Assembly (NCBI GenBank): GCA_002724555.1
Contig: PBOZ01000011.1
Coordinates: forward strand, 1 to 48,335
Direction: 5' to 3'
Origin: Rickettsiales bacterium
Lineage (GTDB): Bacteria > Pseudomonadota > Alphaproteobacteria > UBA8366
Length of the DNA stretch: 48,335 nucleotides
The translations under genes were made by a program, and so were the position numbers. Positions 39,584 through 48,335 of this stretch are shown piece after piece (the stretch's first letter is position 1; each line of letters starts with the position of its first letter). Under the pieces are notes generated by a model, which was given only the letters and a program-made list of their open reading frames with translations, was not told the DNA's origin and made no database searches.

Positions 39584-40477
39584 TTACGTAAACCCGTAAA
39601 GCCGCGCAGGGTTGGCCACCAAAATAGACTTGAAGGTGGCTTCATCCTGGCAAGCGTCAGACAGTACAGATATGCATTTATTCTCATTCACATCCGTGTA
39701 GGGTAGAGTGACCCGAACCTTTCCCTCCGCAAGCGGGGGACGCTCCGGCGTATGCGGCCAGTCCGTGCCCCAAACGAGACGGTCCGGTGCCACACCGATC
39801 AGATCCTGCATAATCGGTACTGCATTTTCGTAATTACCATTTCGCGTAACTCGGTCGGCACCCGACACCTTGGCCCAAGTGTTTTTACTTTCCATCGCCC
39901 GCAAGAACGCATCGTAGCCTTTATGGCCAACAGTACGTTCGGGGCGGAATAGTCCCAAGTGATCGATCACAGCCGGCACTGGTAAGTCCTTGAGGCGAGG
40001 CAACAATGCATCTCGCATATGCCCCGATAACAAGAATTGGATGTGCCAGCCAACTGGCTCAAAAAGCTTCGCCAGTCGCATGACAATGCCCCAGACTTCT
40101 CCCATCCGTTCATTGCTGAATTCACGTCCTGGGCTTATCCGCATGCCACGCACACCAGACGTATTCAGACTGGCCACTTCCTCAGCTTCGATGCCCGGAT
40201 CATAAGCTGCAATACCGCGAACTTTATTTCCTTCCGCCGCAAGAACCTCCAGCATCGGCTGATTATCGGGATAATAACCGCCAACCTGCACTAGGACCAT
40301 CCGCTCGAGACCAACCCGAGCCCGCATCGCCGCATGATCTTTTGCCAGCGCGTCCATCATCAAATGTCGGATTTCCGGCCTTGGCGCATAGCGGGCGGCG
40401 GGACCAAAAATATGATAATGGCAATCGCATGCGCCACTCGGTACAGGAAAGCGCGGGATATAGGTCATCTCGGACAT
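39584..40477 (-). CDS. Amidohydrolase family 2 protein, LigI (2-pyrone-4,6-dicarboxylate lactonase)-like
   Basis: A 297-residue amidohydrolase of the LigI/L-rhamnonolactonase group. The N-terminus has the metal-site D-C-H20-Y-H22-IFGP; further on are VQVGGYYPDN, RGIAAYDPG, GVRGMRISPG, a barrel histidine in HIQFLLSGH, VIDHLG and the terminal WGTDWPHTP aspartate. LigI opens a pyrone dicarboxylate ring in protocatechuate breakdown. Other members hydrolyse sugar lactones, and I cannot tell these apart here. It is on the minus strand, downstream of the DUF3604 gene by about 110 nt, and could be co-transcribed with it. Confidence 0.85.
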   Translation of the reverse strand: MSEMTYIPRFPVPSGACDCHYHIFGPAARYAPRPEIRHLMMDALAKDHAAMRARVGLERMVLVQVGGYYPDNQPMLEVLAAEGNKVRGIAAYDPGIEAEEVASLNTSGVRGMRISPGREFSNERMGEVWGIVMRLAKLFEPVGWHIQFLLSGHMRDALLPRLKDLPVPAVIDHLGLFRPERTVGHKGYDAFLRAMESKNTWAKVSGADRVTRNGNYENAVPIMQDLIGVAPDRLVWGTDWPHTPERPPLAEGKVRVTLPYTDVNENKCISVLSDACQDEATFKSILVANPARLYGFT

Positions 40478-40586
40478 ATTAGAACACCATCGTTACCATG
40501 CGGCTATCAACGAATTAAGAGTACGAATTCAAATAACATCGCCATCAGGAGCTATTGGCAGTGCCGCCTTCACACGGCGATGAGCT

Positions 40587-42920
40587 CTACTTAAAGACGT
40601 AGATTGGGCTGCTCCAGGATTGGAAGCCGTCTTCCGTGGTGACGCAAACCCAAATCGGATTATCGCCTTCAGCCTTAATGGGGATTTCGAGTTCCGTTGT
40701 GATGGTACGGTGCGAATTAATTTCTGGAAGTCGAAAGGCTCGAATTTTTCGTTCTAACCCACCTGCCTCCATTGTCATATCTTCGATCCCAACCTCTGAC
40801 AGTGGTGCCTGTAGCATGCCCAAATTGGTGGACACATTCAGTGAGGCCCCGTTCGTGTCTTCGAGCCAGGCGTCAAAGCCACCAAAGTTCCCAGTCGTAA
40901 TGGCATCGAAAACAACTGTATCTGCCCCGTGCTGCTCTAACTTGCGTTCATGGTTCCACGCATTGATCTTTTCCATACGCCGAATTTTTGCACCGCCGAA
41001 GCTCGCGCGGCCCTTCCAATTGGTCTCCCGACCACGACCACGGTATTCCGCTCCACTCCAGACGACGCGAATGCGTTCACCAAGATCCTTTTCGCCATAG
41101 CCACGCACGGTCTTAAGCACATCCATACCATTGCGAATTTCAATCCGCTCTATCGGATTCTGCGCCGAGACTTCGACTTTCAAGGTCACGAAATCGTCTG
41201 CAGTCTTCACGATGTCGCCCATCATAACATTGGTAACGGTCTGTGAACCCGTATCGGGAAACGCATTCGGGTCTTCATCAAAGAGCTCGCCACCACCCGC
41301 GAACTCAGCTCGGACATCGAGATGAAGACGTGTACCGGTCGTGCCGTAATGGTGCCGCTTGCGCAAGCACTCAAATATTCCATCACGGCTTAACTCTCTG
41401 GCATAGAAACACGTTAGTCCCCCGTATGCACCGAACATCGAGGCACCTGGGTAGCTCGCCCCTGGTCGGCCTTTGTGACCGTCACTGTTACAAACGACAC
41501 CACTACGGTGTCCCAAAGGAAATCCGTCAGTGAGCAACCATTCGAAAGTGCCCCAGGCGGAATGGATCTCCATGGAACGTTCAAGTTTCAGATCATGACC
41601 ATATTTAATGTCGGCATAGCGGCCACCGACATGGGCGTAAATCACACAGTCTTCGTCTTTCAGAGCCTCAAACAATAGGTTGACGTTTGGCGCATCCGTA
41701 TCAAGGTCATGGCGCTCCGGCAGCAAGGCGTGGGAGGATCGATGAATTTGCCGGCCTTCAGACCGAAAAAAGACGTTTCGGTCGCCGCCAACCGCCGTGT
41801 TGCCAGACCACTCATAACCCGGAAAAGTAACAAACCGCCCATCTTCCAAAAATTCGGCCGTCAACTCGTTCAAATAGGACCAAAACTTATTATTTACCTG
41901 AAAATCGTTCGCCTGATGACTGGTAAGGTCAAGAAACGCCTTGTTGCGAGCAAATTCGAAATAGCTGTGCGATGTGCCGATACCAATCGACTCGCCGCTC
42001 TGGCCGTGCAGGTCACCCCAATAGCCACCATAATCCCCATCACGGATTTGCATGGGGTGCGATTCAGCCACAACTTCACCACTGTCCAAATCCTTTACGG
42101 TAATTCGCAACTCGCCCGCTTTGTCGCAGCTTAAATCTTCAAAGGTTATAGCTCGTTCACCGAGCAAATAGTCATAAACCTCCGGCAAATTATTTACCGG
42201 AAGCGTTGTTTCAAAGCAGAACTTACCCTCTGCATGTTCTGTCGGATTACCCCAATTATCTTCCGCCTTCAGTCCAAATTGGAACCGCTCACCGGGGCGG
42301 CGTAAACTAGAGAGAACAGCGCGCCAGACGACCGGGTGTCCCGGGACAATATCAATACTCGGAGTATTCGGAATTGGAACAAAATGCCCAACAGCGCAGA
42401 CGTCAACGAGAACCTTGAATTCGAAATCTGTTTCGACCATGGTCTGCATCTTAAGACCATTTGATCCTTTTGACGTATCACCAAATGTGATGGTGATAGT
42501 ATCACCTTCCCGCATATAGCCGCCGTTCACATTAATAGTGAGCGACTTCCAGCGTGGCCGGGCACTTTGCCCTCGGCGTGTGTAATCGACCGAAAGCGTC
42601 GCCCCATTGCTCGACTTAGCTGAGACGTAGTTATCTGCGGTTGGATCAGTCGTCTGCATCGTGCCAGTATCACCCATGGCACGGAAGACAACGCGGATAG
42701 CTCCCGTATCATCGAGTCCGAAACGCCCCACTGTATAGGTCAAGGTGAAGGTCTGATAACTTCGGACCTCAAATTTACCCTTCGGCGCAAAATCTACATG
42801 GCCGTAGAGTACGGGATCCGATCCAGGTTGAACCGGTGTCCAACCTTCACCGACGTAATCGGAGTCTGGCAGTCTATATCTATCAGCTTTAATTCCCACA
42901 TTCGGTCCCGTATCGGGCAT
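40587..42920 (-). CDS. DUF3604 domain protein (PHP-related putative metallohydrolase)
   Basis: A 777-residue protein. The N-terminal 300 residues look beta-rich (TFTLTYTVGRFG, DTITITFGD), without a signal peptide. The rest is a DUF3604/PHP-like domain with GYWGDLHGQSGESIGIGT, LTSHQANDF, TFPGYEWSG, VIYAHVGGRYAD and VVCNSDGHKGRPG, whose His/Asp residues could bind metals. A further beta domain with QNPIERIEIRNGMD closes the chain. Family members are frequent in marine bacteria beside catabolic genes, and I know of no well-established reaction for them. GGAG lies 7 nt before the ATG. Confidence 0.85.
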   Translation of the reverse strand: MPDTGPNVGIKADRYRLPDSDYVGEGWTPVQPGSDPVLYGHVDFAPKGKFEVRSYQTFTLTYTVGRFGLDDTGAIRVVFRAMGDTGTMQTTDPTADNYVSAKSSNGATLSVDYTRRGQSARPRWKSLTINVNGGYMREGDTITITFGDTSKGSNGLKMQTMVETDFEFKVLVDVCAVGHFVPIPNTPSIDIVPGHPVVWRAVLSSLRRPGERFQFGLKAEDNWGNPTEHAEGKFCFETTLPVNNLPEVYDYLLGERAITFEDLSCDKAGELRITVKDLDSGEVVAESHPMQIRDGDYGGYWGDLHGQSGESIGIGTSHSYFEFARNKAFLDLTSHQANDFQVNNKFWSYLNELTAEFLEDGRFVTFPGYEWSGNTAVGGDRNVFFRSEGRQIHRSSHALLPERHDLDTDAPNVNLLFEALKDEDCVIYAHVGGRYADIKYGHDLKLERSMEIHSAWGTFEWLLTDGFPLGHRSGVVCNSDGHKGRPGASYPGASMFGAYGGLTCFYARELSRDGIFECLRKRHHYGTTGTRLHLDVRAEFAGGGELFDEDPNAFPDTGSQTVTNVMMGDIVKTADDFVTLKVEVSAQNPIERIEIRNGMDVLKTVRGYGEKDLGERIRVVWSGAEYRGRGRETNWKGRASFGGAKIRRMEKINAWNHERKLEQHGADTVVFDAITTGNFGGFDAWLEDTNGASLNVSTNLGMLQAPLSEVGIEDMTMEAGGLERKIRAFRLPEINSHRTITTELEIPIKAEGDNPIWVCVTTEDGFQSWSSPIYVFK

Positions 42921-43217
42921 AGCAACGCTCCGTAGGCAGTAAATTTATACGCAGTCATGATACCGAGCACCACCACATTCACCAACGCAGTCTTCTGGAG
43001 TGCCAATTATCTGTATTAACCAACATGGCGCATAACGGCCTTGAGATCTATAGGTGAACATACTCCAATGCATCAAATTTAAGGACGCCTCTGTATCGAT
43101 TTTCCGGCAAAAGACGGTTTTCCCGCAAAACAAACATTACCACGATGAACCCAACCAACCCGATTTACCGCAGACTTCAGCTAAAGAAGATTTCTCAATG
43201 CAGACATATTTTATTAA

Positions 43218-44204
43218 CTACACCCGTGCTGCGACAAATCCACTACCGTGAATTTCATTAATGATATCGCCTTCAAGCCAGGCACGAACATCTTCCAACA
43301 TGCCACTATACCAGTGCGCATAATGCTCGCGTGTGAAGCCGGCGACGTGCGGCATTAGCACTGTATTTGCTAACCCACGGAGCGGATGATCAACCGGCAA
43401 AGGCTCCTCGTCGTAGACATCTAATCCAGCACCTGCAATTTTTTTGTTCTTCAACGCATCGATCAATGCCGCCTCATTTACAATTGGTCCGCGCGCCGGA
43501 TTGATCAGATAGGCATCCGGTTTCATTAAGCTAAACTCATGTTCACCAACGAGGCCAATCGTCCGATCGCTTTGTATTACCATGACGACCACATAGTCAG
43601 ATAGACGGAAGAGGTCATCCTTCGAGACCAAAGTGGCTTCGCATTCGACAGCCCGTTCTTTGGTCATATTTTCACTCCAGGCAATCACCTCCATACCAAA
43701 GGCATTACCGACTTTAGCAACTTCAGAACCAATCCGCCCCAATCCAATGACACCCAACGTCTTACCACGGATTTCCGTCCCAACGACCGTCTGCCAAAGA
43801 CCATCTCGCATAGCACGGTCATCAGTAGTGACATTCTTCGCGAGAGCTAAAATCAGCGCCCATGTCAGTTCAAATGTCGGTGATGGGCGGGGCAGTGTGC
43901 CACAAACGGGAATACTGCGTTCGCGACAGTAGTCTAAATCAATTACGCGATTGTGCATCTCAGGCGAAGCAATAAATTTTAGTTTTGGTAACTGCTCCAG
44001 CAGCTCTTTTGGCAAAGGAGTGCGTTCACGCGTCACCACTAATACATCAAAATCAGCAAGGACTTCGGCGCGGCTGTTAGTGCCATCCGAAAGTTTTTCT
44101 GTAAAGAAATGGGTGTGGACATGACCCGGCAAGGATTTCCAATCTGCCAATTCGCCAGCAATCTTCATATAGTCGTCGAGTACCGCTATCTTTATTACTG
44201 CCAT
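43218..44204 (-). CDS. D-2-hydroxyacid dehydrogenase, NAD-dependent
   Basis: A 328-residue member of the D-isomer 2-hydroxyacid dehydrogenase family (PGDH/formate dehydrogenase-like). The NAD motif is GVIGLGRIGSEVAKVG. The catalytic Arg is in NPARGPIVNEAAL, the Glu in YDEEPLPVDHPL and the His in MPHVAGFT. I chose the ATG at 44204 because GGGGA lies about 8 nt upstream; an ATG at 44219 is also open. It interconverts a 2-keto acid and a D-2-hydroxy acid, and the specific substrate is unknown. It is divergent from an amidohydrolase gene across a region with mirrored repeats. Confidence 0.88.
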   Translation of the reverse strand: MAVIKIAVLDDYMKIAGELADWKSLPGHVHTHFFTEKLSDGTNSRAEVLADFDVLVVTRERTPLPKELLEQLPKLKFIASPEMHNRVIDLDYCRERSIPVCGTLPRPSPTFELTWALILALAKNVTTDDRAMRDGLWQTVVGTEIRGKTLGVIGLGRIGSEVAKVGNAFGMEVIAWSENMTKERAVECEATLVSKDDLFRLSDYVVVMVIQSDRTIGLVGEHEFSLMKPDAYLINPARGPIVNEAALIDALKNKKIAGAGLDVYDEEPLPVDHPLRGLANTVLMPHVAGFTREHYAHWYSGMLEDVRAWLEGDIINEIHGSGFVAARV

Positions 44205-44216
44205 GTTCGATTTCCC

Positions 44217-44346
44217 CATTTTGCAATAGAATTCGATATGTCGTTAGTCTTTCAAAAAAACAGTCACGCCCTAGGCCTACATTGCAAGACGCATAAGTCT
44301 CTAAAGAAGCTGCGATTTATCAAGGACGAGAGGGAATTGCAAAATG
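44217..44346. promoter_or_regulatory. Divergent promoter region with mirrored ATTGCAAAATG repeats
   Basis: The 11-mer ATTGCAAAATG occurs on the plus strand at 44336-44346, ending in the ATG of the amidohydrolase. It occurs again on the minus strand at 44227-44217, ending in the upstream ATG of the dehydrogenase gene. A third copy of its palindromic core, TTGCAA, lies at 44282-44287. The three cores are spaced 61 and 55 bp. Such symmetry suggests one regulator acting on both genes. Confidence 0.5.
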
Positions 44347-45555
44347 TCGGAACAACTTAAATACGACACAAATTTGGAAAACGAATGGCGCATGAAAACG
44401 CCGGGTCCGAAGGGCTGGAAACGGACTGCCCAACGTAATGATCCAGAAAAATATTTGATGATCTCAGCGGACACGCACGCCAACGAGCCATTCGACCTTT
44501 GGGAAAAGCGGATTGATAAGAAGTATCTTGACCGCATTCCACGCGTCGAAACCGACGAGAAGGGCGGCAAGTGGCGCATTACCGAAGGATACAGGCCGTC
44601 AAAAATTTTTGATTTCAAGATGCTCGGTGAAGACGGAGTTCGAGGTAAAGCAGGTGCCACTATCGAAGGCCGCCTTGAAGACAACCGTTACGATGGCATC
44701 GACGGTGAAATAATGTTCCCGAATAAAGGTCTCGCCATGTGGGCAACACCAGACCCCATCTTCGCCATGGCACAATGCAAGGTGTGGAACGAGTGGGCAT
44801 GGGAAGAATTTGGAGGCCATTATGATACAATTTCGCCGTTAGCGGCAATCGCGACAGGTGATCTCGACGGCTCGATGAGTGAAATCGAACGCGTTGCTGC
44901 TCTTGGCTTTCGTGGTCTTACACTGCCTTGCAAACCGATTTGGGGGGCGCACGACGTCGACCACGATAATTATAATTTACCGGTCTTTGATCGTATGTGG
45001 GCGTTAATCGAGGAAACCGGCCTGCCCATCACTTTTCATGTTTCGACTGGCCGTGACCCCAGGGCTTCCAAAGGAAACGGGGGCGCAGTGATCAATTACG
45101 TCACTCACTCGCTGTCACCAACTATCGAACCATTGGCCAACCTATGCTCGTCAGGCGTTCTCGAACGCTTTCCAAAGATTAAGTTTGCGCTTATCGAAGC
45201 TGGAATCGGTTGGGTACCCTGGGTCCTCGATGCTATGGACGAAGCTTACAAAAAGCACCACTTCTGGGTTAGACCTAAGCTACAGGGACTCCCAAGCGAC
45301 TATTTCCGCTCAAATGGTGCTGCGAGTTTCCAAGAAGACCCAGCCGGACTCCTTCTCGCGGAAGAATACCAGCTCTGGGACAACTTCATGTGGGCCAATG
45401 ACTACCCGCACCATGAGGGTACTTGGCCTCATTCAGCCGCCGCTATCGAACGGACAATGCAAAATATGAACGATGATCAGCGAGCAAAAATACTCGGTTT
45501 GAATGCAAAACGGATGTTCAAATTCGATCTCCCTGACTATCCGAATAGGAATTAA
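44344..45555 (+). CDS. Metal-dependent amidohydrolase (amidohydrolase 2 family)
   Basis: A 403-residue TIM-barrel hydrolase/decarboxylase-like protein. The first metal motif is D43-T-H45-ANEP, a variant of the usual D-x-H-x-H in which the second His is Asn. Later conserved pieces are GFRGLTLPC, LPITFHVSTG with a barrel His, FALIEAGIGWVPWVLDAMD and the terminal aspartate in WANDYPHHEGTWPHS. This is the pattern of 2-amino-3-carboxymuconate semialdehyde decarboxylase-like proteins abundant in marine heterotrophs. GAGAGGG lies about 9 nt before the ATG. The reaction is not known. Confidence 0.87.
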   Translation: MSEQLKYDTNLENEWRMKTPGPKGWKRTAQRNDPEKYLMISADTHANEPFDLWEKRIDKKYLDRIPRVETDEKGGKWRITEGYRPSKIFDFKMLGEDGVRGKAGATIEGRLEDNRYDGIDGEIMFPNKGLAMWATPDPIFAMAQCKVWNEWAWEEFGGHYDTISPLAAIATGDLDGSMSEIERVAALGFRGLTLPCKPIWGAHDVDHDNYNLPVFDRMWALIEETGLPITFHVSTGRDPRASKGNGGAVINYVTHSLSPTIEPLANLCSSGVLERFPKIKFALIEAGIGWVPWVLDAMDEAYKKHHFWVRPKLQGLPSDYFRSNGAASFQEDPAGLLLAEEYQLWDNFMWANDYPHHEGTWPHSAAAIERTMQNMNDDQRAKILGLNAKRMFKFDLPDYPNRN

Positions 45556-45872
45556 TTTTTACTGTTAACAGTTATGCCCGGCACTCGTTGCAACGATCGC
45601 CAGCGGAAAGCGGTACCGTTGTGGAGACCTACAAATTGTCATATCCACGGCAAAAAGGGATTTAACTTTGTGGTATATAACTTACTCAGTTAGCGGTCCA
45701 AATTCGATCCGTGAGATGTTAACGCCCATTATGCGACAGCTGTTATAAATATCGACGCTGACAATTGTTCGACGAACCACATGTTAAATAAGTCATTCCT
45801 TGAGACTAATTCAGCCGCTTTTAATCCTCAAACTTCGCGCCACTTTGAATAGAAGTGAATTTTGGAGGCGAG
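45556..45872. other. 317-bp spacer before the second hydroxyacid dehydrogenase gene
   Basis: No gene is supported. The stretch holds a palindrome ACTGTTAACAGT directly after the amidohydrolase stop and a short inverted repeat GTTCG-A-CGAAC at 45767-45777. Neither is followed by a T run. The second lies about 95 nt before the next start codon and could be an operator. Confidence 0.4.
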
Positions 45873-46838
45873 ATGACTTCGACAATCGTATTTGTAACCG
45901 ACTTTCCTGATGCGGCAACAGCTGCAAAGGAAATTACCCCATCTGGATTCGACTTAGCAGTCGTCCCCGCACGAAGCCAAGAGTACGAAGAGGCGCTCAA
46001 AACCTCGGAGTTCCTCGTCGGATTTGTCGATAGTCTTGTTGACGAGGAGTTATTCAAAACAGGGCCAAATTTGAAACTGATTCAACTCTTAAGCGCTGGT
46101 TACGATCGGGCAGATATCGAAGCTGCGCGAAATGCGGGCGTACCAATAGCAAACAATGGGGGAGCAAATTCTGTTGCTGTCTCAGAACACGCAGTATTGT
46201 TAATGCTTGCTGTTTCACGCCAATTAGTGCGCCAACACACTACTGTTGCCGCCGGCAATTGGCGGGGTAACGAGACACCGCGCGTGCATGAGCTCCGAAA
46301 TAAAACACTTGGGATCGTCGGACTTGGCACCATCGGTAAAAAAACCGCACGTCTCGCTAGCGCTTTCGGTATGAACGTTATTTATTACGATATCGCCCGC
46401 CTGGCCGAGCACGAAGAAGATGCTATTGGTGTGAGGTTCCGCTTACTAAAAGAACTTCTTAGGGAATCTGATTTGATTTCCCTTCATACGCCCCTCAATA
46501 GTTCGACGCACCATCTAATTGGACGGGAAGAGCTTTCCCTGATGAAGGAGTCTGCGATCCTGGTAAATACCGCCCGCGGACCTGTAATCGACGAAGCGGC
46601 GCTATACGATGCCTTGGTCGAAGGAAAAATTCTTGCCGCTGGCCTAGATGTATTTGACCAGGAGCCGCCACAGCCTGATAACCCTCTCTTTAAGCTCGAT
46701 AATGTCATTCTATCAGCACACTTGGCCGGCCCCACTTTCGAGAGCAATATCGCTCGCGTTCGGAACGCGTTTGACAACGTGCAAAGGGTCGCACGCGGAG
46801 AAAACCCGCTCTGGGTCATCCCGGAGCTCGAAGAATAA
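45873..46838 (+). CDS. D-2-hydroxyacid dehydrogenase, NAD-dependent (second copy)
   Basis: A 321-residue 2-hydroxyacid dehydrogenase with LGIVGLGTIGKKTARLA as NAD motif. The catalytic Arg is in NTARGPVIDEAAL, the Glu in FDQEPPQPDNPL and the His in LSAHLAGPT. GGAGG lies 4 nt before the ATG at 45873; a GTG at 45855 would add six residues and overlap that site. It differs widely from the copy at 43.2 kb, so the two are not a recent duplication. It is followed 24 nt later by the FAD-dependent dehydrogenase gene, probably in one transcript. Confidence 0.88.
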   Translation: MTSTIVFVTDFPDAATAAKEITPSGFDLAVVPARSQEYEEALKTSEFLVGFVDSLVDEELFKTGPNLKLIQLLSAGYDRADIEAARNAGVPIANNGGANSVAVSEHAVLLMLAVSRQLVRQHTTVAAGNWRGNETPRVHELRNKTLGIVGLGTIGKKTARLASAFGMNVIYYDIARLAEHEEDAIGVRFRLLKELLRESDLISLHTPLNSSTHHLIGREELSLMKESAILVNTARGPVIDEAALYDALVEGKILAAGLDVFDQEPPQPDNPLFKLDNVILSAHLAGPTFESNIARVRNAFDNVQRVARGENPLWVIPELEE

Positions 46839-46862
46839 AATACAGATTTGGAGCATAAGAAG

Positions 46863-48329
46863 TTGATTCCGGAAAATTGGGATTTGGAAGCTGATGTCGT
46901 TGTCGTCGGTTTCGGAGGCGCAGGCGTCGCGGCTGCAGTTACTGCTCATGACCTCGGTGCGGAAGTTATACTCTTGGAAAAGGCTCCAGAAGGTGAGGAA
47001 GGTGGCAACACCAAAGTCGCTGGTCAGGGATATTTAAATGCTTCATCACCAGACAGAGCGGCGACCTATCTAGCAGCCCTATGCGGCCCTTATAAAGTTC
47101 CAGAAGAAATGATCCGTGTTTGGTCCGAAGAGGTTTGCCTGAATAACGATTGGTTATCGAGCGTCGGCGGCGACCCCCAAGAACATCAACATCAGCCTGT
47201 TGGTATTGAATTTCCCGATTTACCAGGCTCGGACTGCGTTCATAAATTCCATGACGGTCCAAAATACGGATACTCACTTACCTGGAAACGATTCCAAAGC
47301 CTCGTGAAAGAGCGCCCAATTCGAATCTGCTACGAGACACCGGGACGCAACCTAATTCAAAATGGTATGACAGGTGAAATTTTAGGAATAACCGCTCATC
47401 AGAAAGGAAAGGCCATTAATGTAAAGGCGCGCAAGGGCATCGTCCTGACCTGCGGCGGCTTTGAGAATAATCAGGAAATGATCCGCGACTACCTAACAGG
47501 TGTTCCATATTGCTACACCTCCGGTAGCCCGCATAACGAAGGTGACGGCATTACAATGGCGCTCGCGGTCGGGGCCGATCTCTGGCATATGAACAACTAT
47601 GCTGGCCCTTCAATGGCATTAAAGGTACCGGAGTATCCGACAACCTTCTCCTTACAGGCACTTCACTACAGCAAGGAGATAGCCGGTGGTGCAATTGTCG
47701 TCGGCCCAGATGCCAAACGTTTCTGTGATGAGAAATATAAAACTCGGCATGGAAAAGTCCCGGCAAATGGCACCTGGAAAGCTCTTACAACACCATGCCC
47801 GATGTTTCTAATCTTTGACCACGCGCATATGTCTGCTGGCCCGATATATGACAGTCATCCAAGCCATGGCTGGACGCAGATTGTCGTCCAATACAATTGG
47901 AGTGGCGACAATAGCGTCGAACTAGAAAAAGGCTGGATTAAAAGAGGCGGGACGGTTGCTGAACTAGCAAGCAATATCGGACTCGACCCTAAAACCTTGG
48001 AAGCAACGGTCGATCATTGGAATAAGGATGCGGGTTCTGGTGAAGACACTGAGTTTGGCCGAACGCTGATGCTCTCACCATTAAGTGAGGGTCCCTACTA
48101 CGCGGTCGAACTCTCGCCATCGATGCTGAATACGCAAGGCGGTCCTCGGCGAAATGAAAAAGCCCAAATCGTCAAACCGGACGGCACGCCGATTCCGCGC
48201 CTTTACAGTGCGGGCGAACTTGGGTCTATCTATAGTTACCTCTATCAAGGAACGGGTAATATCGGCGAATGTCTCGCCTTCGGACGGATCGCGGGTCGGG
48301 AGACGGTCGCTCTATCCGATTGGGCCTAA
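46863..48329 (+). CDS. FAD-dependent dehydrogenase, fumarate reductase/ketosteroid dehydrogenase-like
   Basis: A flavoprotein of about 488 residues of the FAD_binding_2 family. The FAD motif is VVVVGFGGAGVAAAVTAHDLG with VILLEKAPEGEEGGNT; later come GIVLTCGGFENNQEMI and the end piece LYSAGELGSIYSYLYQGTGNIGECLAFGRIAGR, typical of fumarate reductase and 3-ketosteroid delta-1-dehydrogenase relatives. It has no flavin-tethering or cytochrome domain and no Tat signal, so it should be cytoplasmic. It probably introduces or reduces a C=C bond next to a carbonyl. A TTG at 46848 is open, but the TTG at 46863 has GGAG 9 nt upstream and is preferred. Confidence 0.85.
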   Translation: MIPENWDLEADVVVVGFGGAGVAAAVTAHDLGAEVILLEKAPEGEEGGNTKVAGQGYLNASSPDRAATYLAALCGPYKVPEEMIRVWSEEVCLNNDWLSSVGGDPQEHQHQPVGIEFPDLPGSDCVHKFHDGPKYGYSLTWKRFQSLVKERPIRICYETPGRNLIQNGMTGEILGITAHQKGKAINVKARKGIVLTCGGFENNQEMIRDYLTGVPYCYTSGSPHNEGDGITMALAVGADLWHMNNYAGPSMALKVPEYPTTFSLQALHYSKEIAGGAIVVGPDAKRFCDEKYKTRHGKVPANGTWKALTTPCPMFLIFDHAHMSAGPIYDSHPSHGWTQIVVQYNWSGDNSVELEKGWIKRGGTVAELASNIGLDPKTLEATVDHWNKDAGSGEDTEFGRTLMLSPLSEGPYYAVELSPSMLNTQGGPRRNEKAQIVKPDGTPIPRLYSAGELGSIYSYLYQGTGNIGECLAFGRIAGRETVALSDWA

Positions 48330-48335
48330 ACAGGC

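Overview
The window looks like chromosomal DNA of a free-living, probably marine or aquatic alphaproteobacterium of Rhodospirillales-like type. The evidence is the plsX-rpmF-DUF177-CBP3-bamE block, the nrdR-ribD-ribE-ribBA-ribH-nusB-thiL block, a MucR/Ros regulator, a K+-independent H+-pyrophosphatase and an alphaproteobacterial DUF6898 protein. I see no rRNA, tRNA, CRISPR array, insertion sequence or phage gene. The species cannot be named from the sequence alone.

Region 1 (1-13.9 kb) is a housekeeping core. On the minus strand lie the first codons of fabH, then plsX, rpmF, the YceD-like DUF177 gene and a cytochrome bc1 assembly chaperone. A BamE-like lipoprotein gene faces hppA across a bidirectional terminator. 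Next come an orphan FliL-like membrane protein and one long minus-strand transcription unit, rpiB-glyA-nrdR-ribD-ribE-ribBA-ribH-nusB-thiL, whose genes are tightly packed or overlapping (riboflavin, thiamine and one-carbon metabolism). The GTP cyclohydrolase II half of RibBA has lost its zinc cysteines. A mucR-type gene is divergent from the unit across an A+T-rich spacer and ends at a clear terminator.

Region 2 (14.0-24.4 kb) is accessory. It has a 3-hydroxyisobutyrate-dehydrogenase-like gene and an SDR gene overlapping by 4 nt, a divergent DHA2-type MFS exporter, a degraded small ORF, a 708-residue soluble reductive-dehalogenase-like protein with an internal duplication, a CaiB/BaiF CoA-transferase, a DUF6898/methyltransferase pair, an exported intradiol-dioxygenase-like protein and a DMT permease.

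Region 3 (24.4-36.2 kb) starts with a valine catabolic operon: acyl-CoA dehydrogenase, 3-hydroxyisobutyryl-CoA hydrolase and 3-hydroxyisobutyrate dehydrogenase. The hydrolase is broken by one frameshift at a G run. Then come hemB, two alpha/beta hydrolases, a GMC oxidoreductase and a giant fused ABC exporter resembling CydD+CydC in one chain.

Region 4 (36.6-48.3 kb) is a second accessory catabolic region: an MBL-fold hydrolase, an aldo/keto reductase divergent from an HpcH/HpaI aldolase, a LigI-like amidohydrolase, a DUF3604 protein, two D-2-hydroxyacid dehydrogenases around another metal-dependent amidohydrolase, and an FAD-dependent dehydrogenase. Together these read as degradation of small oxygenated or aromatic acids, but no known pathway matches the whole set. 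The divergent dehydrogenase/amidohydrolase promoter carries an 11-nt repeat placed identically at both start codons.

The strongest candidates for something unusual are the soluble reductive dehalogenase, the region 4 cluster with its mirrored repeat, the fused CydDC-like exporter and the degenerate RibA domain.
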